DNA of 64,000 nt from a virus. The DNA lies in IMG/VR virus record IMGVR_UViG_3300010368_000009, positions 1 to 64,000 of that record; one strand, 5' to 3'. Shown in pieces: positions 1 to 9,497 of the stretch. A model generated the notes under the pieces. That model saw only the letters and a program-made list of their open reading frames with translations. It was not told the origin of the DNA and searched no databases. The stretch's first letter is position 1, and each line of letters opens with the position of its first letter. Both the position numbers and the translations under genes were made by a program.

Positions 1-51
1 TCGCATAGATCGTGATAATTTGTTACTAGGAATGGTTTGCCATCTACTAGT

Positions 52-450
52 TTAACGTTCATCTACTTCTTGTCCATCAGGTGAATGTGATCTATTAATC
101 AACGAGTTTGTAATATTTTCAAGCGAGGGAACAGTTGGACTACTTGGAGCTGGTGGTAAATTCGCAAGTGTTGTGTCTCGTTGATATTCAATATGTCTAC
201 GATATGCGTAGTTCAACATAGTAGCAGCTGATGATGCAGATGCACCAATGACGGCTACCAGTTGGTCTGGATAATATCCTAACACAACTAGCATCACAAC
301 GATATTAATCCAGACCAATGCTTTTGATAGACTCAGAACGGCACGACCGGGTTCCAGAAGGTTGAAGAATCTCAACCACTTGAATGCAAAATTATTCTTC
401 CAATAAAGGTTTTTATCTTCTTCAAGGGGTGTTCCGTGGGATTTGGGCAT
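52..450 (-). CDS. holin-like membrane protein
   Basis: A 132-residue protein of the lysis cassette, read just after the endolysin: its ATG lies 4 bases past the endolysin stop and an AGAGATG ribosome site overlaps the end of that gene. A GTG start further upstream is possible but would overlap the endolysin. The middle holds a hydrophobic helix (residues about 44-60, ALVWINIVVMLVV) and a second, Ala/Ser-rich weakly hydrophobic stretch (about 63-82), followed by a basic segment and a polar, Pro/Ser-rich C-terminal tail. Two helices beside an amidase suggest a class II holin or another inner-membrane lysis protein. The role is inferred from position and topology; I recognise no specific family. 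Confidence 0.6.
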   Translation of the reverse strand: MPKSHGTPLEEDKNLYWKNNFAFKWLRFFNLLEPGRAVLSLSKALVWINIVVMLVVLGYYPDQLVAVIGASASSAATMLNYAYRRHIEYQRDTTLANLPPAPSSPTVPSLENITNSLINRSHSPDGQEVDER

Positions 451-454
451 GCTT

Positions 455-1363
455 TCATCTCTTTGGTTTGAACCACCGTTGGAAAAAACCGCCGAGTGTT
501 CTACCACTATTTAGTGGTGGTAGTTCTCGGGGATGTAATATCGTGGAATTAGTCGGTTGATCAGCTGCACCCTGTGTATCGATATGGAACACACGTCTGA
601 TTGGTGCATCTTGAATAATCGTTACTTCTTCCTCTACATCAGCTTTGTCATCATCGCGGCTTGCTATAATGCCTCTGATGCGGTCTATCTGTGACAATGG
701 ACCCGGATCACGTTTTCGTGATGTTATTTCATCGTGGCCTACTAACTTAGAACCATACGTCGCATTGATGGTCTTGGTTAATCCTATCATCACGTTGATT
801 TGTTCTTTGGAATAAGGAATCCAACCCTTTATTGGTTCATTGGGATAAAGATTATGGGTTGATTCTACGATATCAACTCGTTCACGATATCCACGATCAC
901 GTAATGCTTTGGTGTTGATGATCAATGAGTTGAAATATACATCCCCGTACCAAGTTTTATAAACACCGGGAGAAATAATATCTAATGGACCGGGGTTAAT
1001 GACTTCTATGCCACACGAATAACTATTCAATCCAGTATAACCTTCATAGGCAGATCGCCCGGCATGCCAACATTTTTCGTTGAGGGGTGCTAGTTGAACC
1101 ACACGACCACCAGTATCTAATATCAAGTGAACATCGGCTTGGGTGTCTTTATCACGCAAGAAGGCTGTAACCCCATCGATACCGTAACGACCAGCTGTAT
1201 AATGGTATACAAAGTATTTTGGTTCAATGGTGGCTCGACCGGCACGTTTCTCGTGTGGTAGATATGGGATTTGAACCCCGTTCCGATAAACCATGTGATC
1301 AACGATAGTGAACACATCACCACCGTCTATATCTTTCATCTCTGGTAATTCACTAATTCCCAT
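455..1363 (-). CDS. N-acetylmuramoyl-L-alanine amidase (endolysin)
   Basis: A 302-residue amidase_2/PGRP-type endolysin that would cut the amide bond between MurNAc and L-alanine in peptidoglycan. The fold signature is clear: VYHYTAG (His54), WHAGRSAY (about 99-106), SCGIEV (117-122) and the C-terminal zinc and catalytic signature GHDEITSRKRDPGP (His210, Asp219). About 80 residues after the catalytic core look like a linker and basic tail (RWFKPKR end) rather than a recognisable wall-binding repeat. No signal peptide is visible, so release would depend on a holin, and a candidate lies immediately downstream. The start has a GAAGGAA ribosome site. Confidence 0.93.
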   Translation of the reverse strand: MGISELPEMKDIDGGDVFTIVDHMVYRNGVQIPYLPHEKRAGRATIEPKYFVYHYTAGRYGIDGVTAFLRDKDTQADVHLILDTGGRVVQLAPLNEKCWHAGRSAYEGYTGLNSYSCGIEVINPGPLDIISPGVYKTWYGDVYFNSLIINTKALRDRGYRERVDIVESTHNLYPNEPIKGWIPYSKEQINVMIGLTKTINATYGSKLVGHDEITSRKRDPGPLSQIDRIRGIIASRDDDKADVEEEVTIIQDAPIRRVFHIDTQGAADQPTNSTILHPRELPPLNSGRTLGGFFQRWFKPKR

Positions 1364-1392
1364 AGTACTATTCCTTCAAAGAATAGTACTTA

Positions 1393-1704
1393 TCAACCAC
1401 CAGATAAAAATCTAACAAGTAGACCAACAATTAATGCTGTTGCAGCACCGGCGATTGCCCCAAAGATGGTATTCGTGATCTTACCCGTATTAGCGGTGAC
1501 CGCTAATGCTTTATTAATATCGATTATTTTTTTATCCATGGAATCGATCTTGCCCGAATTGGATGGTACTTGTTTTAGTCTTTCATCAATACGCGCAACC
1601 AGAACGGTCATGGAATTAACTTGTTCTTCCATTTTACTGATCTTGGTATCCATCTTTTCCATAACATATGCCTGTTGTTTGAAGAGTTCGATTTCTGTTG
1701 ACAT
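1393..1704 (-). CDS. coiled-coil protein with C-terminal membrane anchor
   Basis: A 103-residue protein directly upstream of the endolysin. Residues 1-70 are a polar heptad-like coiled coil (KMDTKISKMEEQVNSM). Residues about 80-101 form one Gly/Ala/Ile-rich membrane helix (IFGAIAGAATALIVGLLVRFL), so it is probably tail-anchored with the coiled coil in the cytoplasm. The ATG at 1704 is preferred over an upstream ATG because GGAGG sits 5 bases before it. Position and topology suggest a lysis accessory protein such as a holin modulator, but no family is recognised. It starts one base after the upstream gene ends. Confidence 0.6.
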   Translation of the reverse strand: MSTEIELFKQQAYVMEKMDTKISKMEEQVNSMTVLVARIDERLKQVPSNSGKIDSMDKKIIDINKALAVTANTGKITNTIFGAIAGAATALIVGLLVRFLSGG

Positions 1705-1705
1705 G

Positions 1706-2281
1706 TTACCCTCCATTACTATCAGTCTCTTTTTTTGTAATTTTATTCTTTAAATTAGCCCGTTCATCTAATTCCTTTGTGGATTTTCGTATAAATTCGG
1801 CAGCACCTTCTGGTAAAGCTGAAATACACGGTATCAACATACCACATACAAAATCACGTCCGCTTGAAACAGGCCATTTGTAACTGAATATCTGTTTTGG
1901 TGGCGGCGTGTCTGTTCGGTTTTGTAATATGGCATCGATATCAGGTATTTCTTCGATGACGAGTTCTGGTTGTTTGGTTTGCCAAATTCGTTCATCTTTT
2001 GACAAGAAATCGGCAGCTACTTCTGGTCCCCATACTTCTTCGTCGGTTTTATTCAAATAGGTTGTGGCATCATTATTAAGAAACTGTCTAGCGTATTCTC
2101 TGTTAACGAACCACATCCGCCAATTACCATCACTCAGGCGTTCCTTTGCCCAAAATGGTAAGGGTGCGTTTTGAACAATGGAGAATAACTCATAATTGGT
2201 ATTGGTTTCATCCTCAACTTTCGCACGAGCAATTTCTGCTTGATCGATCATATAATGTAGTACTTTAAATTCGTCTTTCAT
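1706..2281 (-). CDS. PAS-domain-like protein
   Basis: A 191-residue soluble protein. The region from about residue 30 to 140 reads like a PAS sensor fold: a start like LFSIVQNAPLPFWAKE, then WRMWFVNREYARQF, NKTDEEVWGPEVAADFLSKD, a VIEEIPD strand, and a terminal strand GRDFVCGMLIPC. The C-terminus is a short charged helix. No kinase, cyclase or output domain is attached. The start at 2281 is chosen for its AGGAA site 8 bases upstream; the longer reading frame lacks one. It is co-directional with the lysis genes, so it could be a ligand-sensing regulator of lysis or simply a PAS-like structural fold. The assignment rests on pattern only. Confidence 0.55.
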   Translation of the reverse strand: MKDEFKVLHYMIDQAEIARAKVEDETNTNYELFSIVQNAPLPFWAKERLSDGNWRMWFVNREYARQFLNNDATTYLNKTDEEVWGPEVAADFLSKDERIWQTKQPELVIEEIPDIDAILQNRTDTPPPKQIFSYKWPVSSGRDFVCGMLIPCISALPEGAAEFIRKSTKELDERANLKNKITKKETDSNGG

Positions 2282-2363
2282 AAACCGATTCCTAATAGCC
2301 AACAGGTATTTACTATAAATGCAAATACCCACTGCTAATATATACGAATCGTATTATATTTAT

Positions 2364-2594
2364 TTATTTATTTAAAGAATTTTGTAATTCCATATACCCA
2401 CCAATATAGGTATCGCCTTGGAATATTTGTGGTACTGTGCGTGGTTCTGGGTGTCCTGATCTAACAACTCGTTCGATTAAGATATCTCGGTTGGTTGAAG
2501 CTTCGACTTCTTCGAACAGAAGACCGTTGGTTTCCAATAATGATTTGGCTTTAGTGCAATAACCACAGTTGTCACGTGAATAGATGGTATACAT
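2364..2594 (-). CDS. glutaredoxin
   Basis: A 76-residue glutaredoxin that would reduce the phage ribonucleotide reductase. The thioredoxin fold begins MYTIYSRDNCGYCTKAK with the active site CGYC at residues 10-13, followed by RTVPQIF (cis-proline loop) and GGYMEL, the usual glutathione-binding glycines. The length is typical of a minimal glutaredoxin. It lies just downstream of nrdB in the same direction, separated by 10 bases that hold its AGGA ribosome site. The ATG at 2594 gives a normal N-terminus; longer versions would run into nrdB. Confidence 0.93.
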   Translation of the reverse strand: MYTIYSRDNCGYCTKAKSLLETNGLLFEEVEASTNRDILIERVVRSGHPEPRTVPQIFQGDTYIGGYMELQNSLNK

Positions 2595-2604
2595 GTTTTT
2601 TCCT

Positions 2605-3765
2605 TTATAGTTCCATATCTGTAAATGAGTCTGAATCAACATCTTGGTCAACCTTACCAATAACGTATGACTCGACTTCGGTTTCTTGTGGCGCGACCTG
2701 ACGGCTACGCGATGAAATCCACGATTCGGTCCAAGGCAATGGATTTGCTGCCGGAAAATCGTGACGTGGTTTTAGTCCAACTGCTCGAATGCGCTGTGCA
2801 CCAATATAATCCACATAGTTTTTCAAAATAGGTTCATTCAAACCAAGGATCGACCCATCTTTGAAAAGATATTCGGCCCAATCTTTTTCTTGGTTCATGG
2901 CTGTCTCGTACATACCAAGACACTCTTCGGTAGTATCATCCTTGATTTGCTGAAAGATTGGATCATCCGCGATCATCAGGTTTCGTAATAGTTTTTGGGA
3001 AATGGACAAATGCAAATTCTCATCACGTGCGATGAATTTGATGATCTTAGCATTGCCTTCCATCCGTTTGTTTTCAGCGAAAGCCCATGAACAAGCAAAC
3101 GATACATAGAACCGAATACCTTCAAGGATATTAATAGCTGTCAGACAGAGCCATAATTTCTTCTTCAGCTCATACTCGGTGATGTTATGAGTGGTCGTGG
3201 TGTAAACGTTTGCAACCGATGAAGATTTAATCTCATGTATACCATATCCAAACGAACTCCATAGTTTCGCATATTCAATGAAGCTATCGTAATATTTGGT
3301 GATATCATCAGCGCAATCTAAAATCTCTTTAATATCAGTGACTTCATCAAATACAACAGAGGGGTCAGGGTAAACTCCACGAATGATATGTGTATACGAA
3401 TCACTGTGTAGGGTTTCAAAAGCACCCCACCACGAAATCAGTGGTTCCATTTCAGGAAGCGTCACATAGGGTAGCAAGGCAATACTGACTGCACGACCCT
3501 GAATACTATCCAACAGAATCTGGCGCTTGAGATTTGACGTGAAGATGTGTTTCTCGTGATCACTCAGTTGTAAGAAGTCTTTCTTATCGGTTGAGGTATC
3601 AACTTCGTCCGGTGTCCAAATGAAACTGCGCATCTTACGATACAACATATCCAAGTCTTTGTACTTCACGGTTTCATAACGAGCCACGTCAACACCACCA
3701 TTAGGGTCAAAGAACATCTTTGTATCTAAATGACTAATACTACGTGGTTTGAACATTGAATTCAT
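2605..3765 (-). CDS. nrdB: ribonucleotide reductase class Ia, beta subunit
   Basis: A 386-residue small subunit that would hold the diiron-tyrosyl radical cofactor. All metal ligands fit the class Ia spacing: Asp86, Glu117, His120 (FETLHS), Glu215, Glu249 and His252 (ARDENLH). The radical tyrosine is Tyr124, four residues after His120 as in the E. coli enzyme. The acidic tail DSDSFTDMEL would dock into the alpha subunit. It lies between nrdA upstream (18 bases) and glutaredoxin downstream, as a deoxynucleotide supply operon. The length is normal and the sequence appears intact. Confidence 0.97.
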   Translation of the reverse strand: MNSMFKPRSISHLDTKMFFDPNGGVDVARYETVKYKDLDMLYRKMRSFIWTPDEVDTSTDKKDFLQLSDHEKHIFTSNLKRQILLDSIQGRAVSIALLPYVTLPEMEPLISWWGAFETLHSDSYTHIIRGVYPDPSVVFDEVTDIKEILDCADDITKYYDSFIEYAKLWSSFGYGIHEIKSSSVANVYTTTTHNITEYELKKKLWLCLTAINILEGIRFYVSFACSWAFAENKRMEGNAKIIKFIARDENLHLSISQKLLRNLMIADDPIFQQIKDDTTEECLGMYETAMNQEKDWAEYLFKDGSILGLNEPILKNYVDYIGAQRIRAVGLKPRHDFPAANPLPWTESWISSRSRQVAPQETEVESYVIGKVDQDVDSDSFTDMEL

Positions 3766-3783
3766 TGGTAAGTTCTTTCTATA

Positions 3784-6132
3784 TTAGAGGATACAAGATT
3801 CGCATTCTTCTTCATCTTCGATGACTTCTTGCGCATCCGCTTTGTTTTCTTCTTCGGCAGCATCATATGTATTTTGATAATACAAGGTTTTACCACCATA
3901 TTTGTAATGCTCAAGAATATCACCAATCATTTCAGTCATTGATAAAGAACCGTTTTCTCGCAGTTCTGGATTATAACTCACGTTGACCGAAATAGCTTGA
4001 TCGATGTATTTTTGTAGCACAGCTGTTATGTGCAAATATCCTTTTGGTGATACTTGATCCCATAACAGATCGTATTTGTTTTTGAGTTTGCCAATTTCAG
4101 GAACCACCTGCTTGAAAACACCATGCTTTGAAACCTTCTCAGACACAAGCGCCCTTGGTGGTTCAATGCCGTTGGTCGCATTAGCAATTTGAGCACTGGT
4201 TTCGCTAGGCATAAGTGCCATCACTGTAGCATTACGAATCCCATGCTCTTTCAACATGCCGCGAAGCCATTCCCAATCAACTCGCTCTTGGTGTGGAACT
4301 AATTGATCAACTGATTTTTTATAAGTGTCGATAGGTAGAATACCTTGAGCATATTTAGTGTGCTCAACCATAAGACAAGGACCGCGCTCAATAGCTAATT
4401 CCATTGACGCCTTGATCAGATGGAAGGACCATGCTTCTGCATATTCTTGTACGAGTTCCAAGGCATTGTCATCATAACGACAATCGTTCTTAGCCAAAAA
4501 GTATGCAAGATTGATCATACCAATACCAAGTGGGCGGTAATCCATAGTATGTTTCTTGGCCGCTAATACCGGGTAGTCTTGATAATCCAATAGGTTATCA
4601 AGTGCCCGAACCGTCAAACGCGCAATACGTTCAAATTGATCCGTTGATTTGATCTTTCCGAGATTGTGTGCAGATAGGGTACAAAGAGCGATCAACCCAT
4701 CAGGGTCTTCGATGCCTTGCATTGGTCTTGTTGGTTGCGTTATTTCAACACATAAATTGGTTTGTCTGATTGGTGCTACTTCTGGAATATATGAGCCATG
4801 TGAATTACAGTGATCGATGTTCTGAATATAGATACGACCAGTTTCTTTACGTTGGGTCATCAGGGTTGTAAAGAATTCAATCGCCGATATAGAATAACTA
4901 CGAATGGATGGATCGTTTTCGTATTTGGCATACAGGGACTCAAACAAATCATTATCACCAGCATGGAAAGCTTCGATCAATCCCGGTGCTTCGGATGGAG
5001 AGAAGAATGAAATATCACCACCCTTGATAAGACGGGTATACAGCAAGCGATTTGCTTGAACGCAATAATCCAACATACGGATACGATCTTTTTCAATACC
5101 CTTGGATGATTTGAGCATCACGAGAGATTCAAACTCAGCGTGCCAAAATGGATAAGTGATCGTTGCGGAGCCACCACGAATACCACCCTGTGAACAAGAC
5201 TTCACCGCACCCTGAAATGATCTAAGAAATGGCTGAAGTCCGGTAGATTCAGTTTCACCACCACGGATACCCGAGCCGACTGATCTAATAGGCCCAACAT
5301 CGATCCCTAAGCCTGCTCTACGTGAGATGTAACGGTAGATGGCTGACGTGGTAGCTTCGATGCTCATCATCGTGTCACCGGTCGCTATGAGGACACAGGA
5401 CGCAAATTGACGAGTAGGTGTTCTGACACCAGCCATCACCGGTGTTGGTAAAGAAATATCATGAAGGGAGATTGCATCATAATATTCCTTGATCCAAACC
5501 ATACGATCAATAGGTTCGTTAATAAACATGGTGGCGGCAATCATCAAATATGCGACCTGTGGTGTTTCGTGAAAAGTTTCATTCACCCGGTTCTTTACTA
5601 GATACTTTCCACGGAATTGTTCAACCGCTGCATACACCAACGAGAAATCACGATTATGTTTGATAATATTTTCAAACTCTTCAAACTCTTCGTCCGTGAA
5701 AGTCAAAAGACTCTTATCATAAACACCGAGCGTGACGTTACGTTCAACAATTTTACGAATAGGCCACGGTTCGTGTTCACCATAGAGTTCTTTCCGTAAT
5801 TGGTAGTTAACCAAGCGGGCCGCAACGTATTGATAATTAGGGGTATTTTCTGAAATCAAATCAGCCGCAGATCGGATCAGGGTGTTATGTATTTCAGATG
5901 TTTTGATACCGGTTGTAAATTGTAATTTGGCGCTTAGTTCAATTTTCGAAACAGATACACCGGTGATGTCTTCACACGCCCAGAATAATACTTTATGAAT
6001 TTTGTCTAGGTCTAGTGGTTCTTTAGAACCATTGCGCTTTGTTACGATTATATTAGAGGTAGTGGGCATACTCGTTTTCTCCGGTATATGAACTAAGGTG
6101 TCATTACCAGAATATGATATTCTCGCGTCCAT
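3784..6132 (-). CDS. nrdA: ribonucleotide reductase class Ia, alpha subunit
   Basis: A 782-residue catalytic subunit that would reduce ribonucleoside diphosphates. An N-terminal ATP cone is visible (IIVTKRNGSKEPLDLDKIH, about residues 27-45), so dATP/ATP activity control may be kept. Core motifs include ASCVLIATGD (first redox cysteine), NLCVEITQP (radical cysteine with Asn and Glu) and LCTLSAHNLGK (second redox cysteine). The C-terminus ends CESC-I-L, giving the swinging thiol pair. The start has a GGAG site. It is the first gene of nrdA-nrdB-grx, divergent from the small gene at 6201, so the 68-base gap should hold both promoters. Confidence 0.97.
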   Translation of the reverse strand: MDARISYSGNDTLVHIPEKTSMPTTSNIIVTKRNGSKEPLDLDKIHKVLFWACEDITGVSVSKIELSAKLQFTTGIKTSEIHNTLIRSAADLISENTPNYQYVAARLVNYQLRKELYGEHEPWPIRKIVERNVTLGVYDKSLLTFTDEEFEEFENIIKHNRDFSLVYAAVEQFRGKYLVKNRVNETFHETPQVAYLMIAATMFINEPIDRMVWIKEYYDAISLHDISLPTPVMAGVRTPTRQFASCVLIATGDTMMSIEATTSAIYRYISRRAGLGIDVGPIRSVGSGIRGGETESTGLQPFLRSFQGAVKSCSQGGIRGGSATITYPFWHAEFESLVMLKSSKGIEKDRIRMLDYCVQANRLLYTRLIKGGDISFFSPSEAPGLIEAFHAGDNDLFESLYAKYENDPSIRSYSISAIEFFTTLMTQRKETGRIYIQNIDHCNSHGSYIPEVAPIRQTNLCVEITQPTRPMQGIEDPDGLIALCTLSAHNLGKIKSTDQFERIARLTVRALDNLLDYQDYPVLAAKKHTMDYRPLGIGMINLAYFLAKNDCRYDDNALELVQEYAEAWSFHLIKASMELAIERGPCLMVEHTKYAQGILPIDTYKKSVDQLVPHQERVDWEWLRGMLKEHGIRNATVMALMPSETSAQIANATNGIEPPRALVSEKVSKHGVFKQVVPEIGKLKNKYDLLWDQVSPKGYLHITAVLQKYIDQAISVNVSYNPELRENGSLSMTEMIGDILEHYKYGGKTLYYQNTYDAAEEENKADAQEVIEDEEECESCIL

Positions 6133-6200
6133 TAAATGCTCCGAGTGCTATAAATTATCTTAGGATGTGAATTTACTTACAGCAGAGCGGTATCCTTATT

Positions 6201-6644
6201 ATGAATGAATCGGCACCAGATTTAGTATTGGCTGACAATGATACACACAGTATAGTGGGTAAGATTATTGAGCACATGCCAGCATCACTTATGACACAAC
6301 TTGTTAAGAATCATTTAATAGAAACATCCGATGGAATCATTATTGGACGAAACTCAACTAGACTTAATATAGAATGCGCGCTTTATAATAACGAATTATC
6401 GCGCGCTGACTTTTTTGCAACGGGTGGTGTGTCAAATGGGTTTCATTTTAAAGCTGATGGAATATTTTGGTTTAAAAGAGATAATGAGTATGGCGGAATA
6501 CTATTACACGGCCAACGGGTAAAACCCATTGACCGTGTAAGAAAGACGGTAGCAGTTTTTTGTAAATCACCGTGGTCGGTTTTCGATGATCGAATTTGGT
6601 TTTCTACCGAGGAAGATACCAAAATTTGTTACTTGATGATTTGA
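6201..6644 (+). CDS. unknown protein (147 residues)
   Basis: An isolated plus-strand gene between two minus-strand operons; its stop abuts the end of the VWA gene. The 147-residue product is soluble, has no membrane segment, and has several short aromatic strands (FHFKADGIFWFKRD, YGGILLHGQR) suggesting a small mixed or beta domain. No family is recognised. It could be regulatory given its divergent position to nrdA, but nothing in the sequence demonstrates that. Only a weak ribosome site (GAGCGG) precedes the ATG. Confidence 0.6.
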   Translation: MNESAPDLVLADNDTHSIVGKIIEHMPASLMTQLVKNHLIETSDGIIIGRNSTRLNIECALYNNELSRADFFATGGVSNGFHFKADGIFWFKRDNEYGGILLHGQRVKPIDRVRKTVAVFCKSPWSVFDDRIWFSTEEDTKICYLMI

Positions 6645-8042
6645 TTATTCGTACTCATCATAATTAATTGTGACGCCCCAAGACGGTACTGGGAGATTGC
6701 CACCCCAACTTTGAACAATCACCCAAATCATTTTAGTGATCCACGACTTGTGATCTTCACACCAACCTTCACCATATCCATCAGTGAAGAAAACAATGGC
6801 ATCATATGGATCACCAGCTTCTAGTGATTTGTCCTTCATCCATTGTACGGCTGGTTCGAAGATCGTGCCACCACCACCATGGAATGGGTATTGAAGAATT
6901 TCATCACCGTTATCCAAATCATAATGACGATGATTATAAACTTGAGTATCACACGAGATGACATCGATATCATAAGAGTCAAACTGACTGATGATACCAT
7001 ATAGTTCACCAAGCACTTTGCGCAGGTCTTCTTCACCGATTGATCCAGATGTATCAACGATAACACCGATACGAACCGATGTTTCATATTCCATGCCTTC
7101 TAGAGTAATGCCGCTAGAAAACATACGAGGATCAACCCGAAGTGGGGAATAATCAGAAACCCGAAGCGAATCCATTTCAGCGGTGATATAGCTAGCCCAC
7201 GGAACACGTGGTTTGATCCATTCGTCAATCAGTCGCAAAATACCGGCTGGAATGTCGCCACGACCTTGACCACGTTCCTTGGCCTCATTAGCTGCTTGAA
7301 GCGTGGTTGATCGAGCTTGACGCGCAATCTCTTTCTTATCTTCTTCGTCCAACTCATCCATGAGATGTGTATCAATGGTTTGTTTATCACGATGAAGACC
7401 AGAACCCGATCCACCCTTCTGTCCTTCGTCTTCTTCCAACAGAACTTCATATACTTGTTCAGCAGAAAGACCGGCGAAGCGAGTATCATACAATCCAATG
7501 TAATCAGTATCGCTTTTGCCGAACGCTTCGTTCATCTTCTCAACCATTTCCAGATGTTCTGGATCGATATACTTTTTGGTTTCTTCAATGGCAGCTTGCA
7601 TTACATCGAGACGAGGCATAGGCATACCGAATTCAACCAAGGTTTGATTGATTACATAATCGGTAGCAACATTCCATAACTGCGGATCACGAGAACCACG
7701 ACGACCCATGGAATCAAAAACGACATGCATGATTTCATGACAGAACACGAACTTCTGCTCATCGTTGGTAATTTTGCCAGACTTCGGATTCAACAGATGC
7801 ATAAACAGTGCATTGAAATAAAAGTTGAATCCATCAGTAGCAGCCGTCGAAATCAATGGATGACCCGGTGCACAAATAACCGTAGGATATGAGATAACGA
7901 AATTGGCAAAGAATGGCATATCGTTGCTGATCGAGATACGCAATCTGGTCAATTCGCTATACGGATCAAACCCTAACTTATCCACATCCAATTTTGGTTG
8001 GTTGGGGTTAAGAAAGTTTTTGATAATTGTTTTCGGGTCCAT
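6645..8042 (-). CDS. VWA/metallopeptidase-like partner of MoxR ATPase
   Basis: A 465-residue protein of the VWA-like family that pairs with MoxR ATPases. The N-terminal half carries a zinc-protease-like motif FCHEIMHVVFD (HEIMH). The C-terminal half has a VWA domain with the MIDAS start VIVDTSGSIGEED and a later FFTDGYG. A charged linker with SGSGLHRDKQ separates them. The start codon lies 2 bases after the MoxR stop, so translation is probably coupled. Such pairs remodel or insert metals into protein complexes in bacteria; here the substrate is unknown. Zinc binding and protease activity are not proven by the motif alone. Confidence 0.85.
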   Translation of the reverse strand: MDPKTIIKNFLNPNQPKLDVDKLGFDPYSELTRLRISISNDMPFFANFVISYPTVICAPGHPLISTAATDGFNFYFNALFMHLLNPKSGKITNDEQKFVFCHEIMHVVFDSMGRRGSRDPQLWNVATDYVINQTLVEFGMPMPRLDVMQAAIEETKKYIDPEHLEMVEKMNEAFGKSDTDYIGLYDTRFAGLSAEQVYEVLLEEDEGQKGGSGSGLHRDKQTIDTHLMDELDEEDKKEIARQARSTTLQAANEAKERGQGRGDIPAGILRLIDEWIKPRVPWASYITAEMDSLRVSDYSPLRVDPRMFSSGITLEGMEYETSVRIGVIVDTSGSIGEEDLRKVLGELYGIISQFDSYDIDVISCDTQVYNHRHYDLDNGDEILQYPFHGGGGTIFEPAVQWMKDKSLEAGDPYDAIVFFTDGYGEGWCEDHKSWITKMIWVIVQSWGGNLPVPSWGVTINYDEYE

Positions 8043-8044
8043 GA

Positions 8045-9433
8045 TTAACCTGCCTTTCGCAGATCAGAAGAGTTCATCACTTTTGAAAGCTCGTTCTGCA
8101 TCGTGATCCAGTGACCACCAGCATCACCAAGAACTTCAGTGTAAATTTGTGTGATCTTGGGATCATCGGTATCAATATAGAATGAAGTTGTCCGCTTGAT
8201 GAGCATCATAGCCCATTCAGCATCTTCAATTCCTTTTTTGTTGATGAAGGCGGCAACATTTTGTGCCGACTCAACCGTGAAGCTCTTAGTCATCGTGCTA
8301 ATCAACGAATTGATGAAGGCAAACTTCATAGAAAGCGCTTTAGATTTAATCTGGCGATCATTAGACACGTTGCCTGATTTCTTCACGACCGCTTCGAAGT
8401 CAATATCCTTGACCTTGCCGCTCAACACCGTTTCTGGCTTAGGAAGATGGACATAAATATCAACCCAAGCCATGAAGTCAGCAGCAACACCTTCACCAAG
8501 TGTGCCCGACAGAACTGCTTCTGTGATTGTACGAAGGTCTTTCTCGGAATCCGGTAACATCTTGATATCTTTATAAATATCAGAAGCCATTTCCCAAGTA
8601 CGAGGACAAGGGTACGAAGATGAACCGCCGCGACCAGCCATTGTGTTGGCATCGAATTCAAAAATCATTTCTGGTTTAAAGTTCAAGAAGCCAAGAACTT
8701 CTGGAACGACATCATTAGCAAAAGCCCAATGACGCCATTTGTTATATGTTGGTTCATCGATGTGGATGTGAGTCATACGAGAAACCAGAGCCGGTGACAT
8801 CGCTGTGGCACCAACCTTGTCTTCAACCCGATTACCAGCGGCAACCATGTCCACATTTTCCGGCAACATATATTCACCAACTGCACGATCCAGAACCAAT
8901 TGAAGTGCAGCACCTTGAACCAATTTCGGAGCAAGGGACAATTCGTCAAGGAAAACAACAGCATGTTGATCGTGTAGACCGGATAGAATACGCGGCATCA
9001 AACGGTTGATCATGTCGGCATCGGCCAACAGATTACCATGAGCGTCAACACGGGTGATACGTTCGATCAGTTCTTCCAAGCGCTTGGGTGACATCGGGAA
9101 GTTATTGGTAGCCAACCATTCGGCTTCTTCCTTTTGTGCATTGAATACAGGAAGACCCTTAATATCGGTAGGGTTCATCAATAGAAGACGATTATCAAAT
9201 ACCCGACGACCCTTGAATGTTTTACCACAAACGTCTTTGAACGTTTCATGAAAATGCTTAAGAAGCCGTTCGTCAATTTGTACGGTATAATATTGCTCTG
9301 AAGCAATTTCACGAATCATAACGGATTTACCAACACCCGGTGGACCCCAAATCATGGCCACTTTGTTGGACTTCCATAATACTGCCAGAATACCGGGTAC
9401 TTTATCAATTGATACGCGGGAAAGATTTTGCAT
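8045..9433 (-). CDS. MoxR-type AAA+ ATPase
   Basis: A 462-residue AAA+ ATPase. Walker A is IWGPPGVGKSVMI (about residues 28-40) and Walker B is AVVFLDELSLAP, followed by a sensor-1-like VAAGNR and an arginine-rich stretch. The C-terminal 150 residues are helical, as in MoxR/RavA-type chaperones. It is the first gene of a two-gene operon with the VWA protein; ATPase plus VWA adaptor is the standard MoxR arrangement. A promoter with TTGACT and TATGAT lies just upstream on the minus strand. Confidence 0.9.
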   Translation of the reverse strand: MQNLSRVSIDKVPGILAVLWKSNKVAMIWGPPGVGKSVMIREIASEQYYTVQIDERLLKHFHETFKDVCGKTFKGRRVFDNRLLLMNPTDIKGLPVFNAQKEEAEWLATNNFPMSPKRLEELIERITRVDAHGNLLADADMINRLMPRILSGLHDQHAVVFLDELSLAPKLVQGAALQLVLDRAVGEYMLPENVDMVAAGNRVEDKVGATAMSPALVSRMTHIHIDEPTYNKWRHWAFANDVVPEVLGFLNFKPEMIFEFDANTMAGRGGSSSYPCPRTWEMASDIYKDIKMLPDSEKDLRTITEAVLSGTLGEGVAADFMAWVDIYVHLPKPETVLSGKVKDIDFEAVVKKSGNVSNDRQIKSKALSMKFAFINSLISTMTKSFTVESAQNVAAFINKKGIEDAEWAMMLIKRTTSFYIDTDDPKITQIYTEVLGDAGGHWITMQNELSKVMNSSDLRKAG

Positions 9434-9466
9434 AATTTGATGAACCTTGATTAATTGCCGTAATTC

Positions 9467-9494
9467 ATCATAGCACGGCGGATATATAAGTCAA
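9467..9494 (-). promoter_or_regulatory. sigma70-like promoter of the MoxR-VWA operon
   Basis: On the minus strand TTGACT (9494-9489) and TATGAT (9472-9467) are spaced by 16 bases and point into the MoxR gene, 33 bases away. Confidence 0.7.
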
Positions 9495-9497
9495 CAA

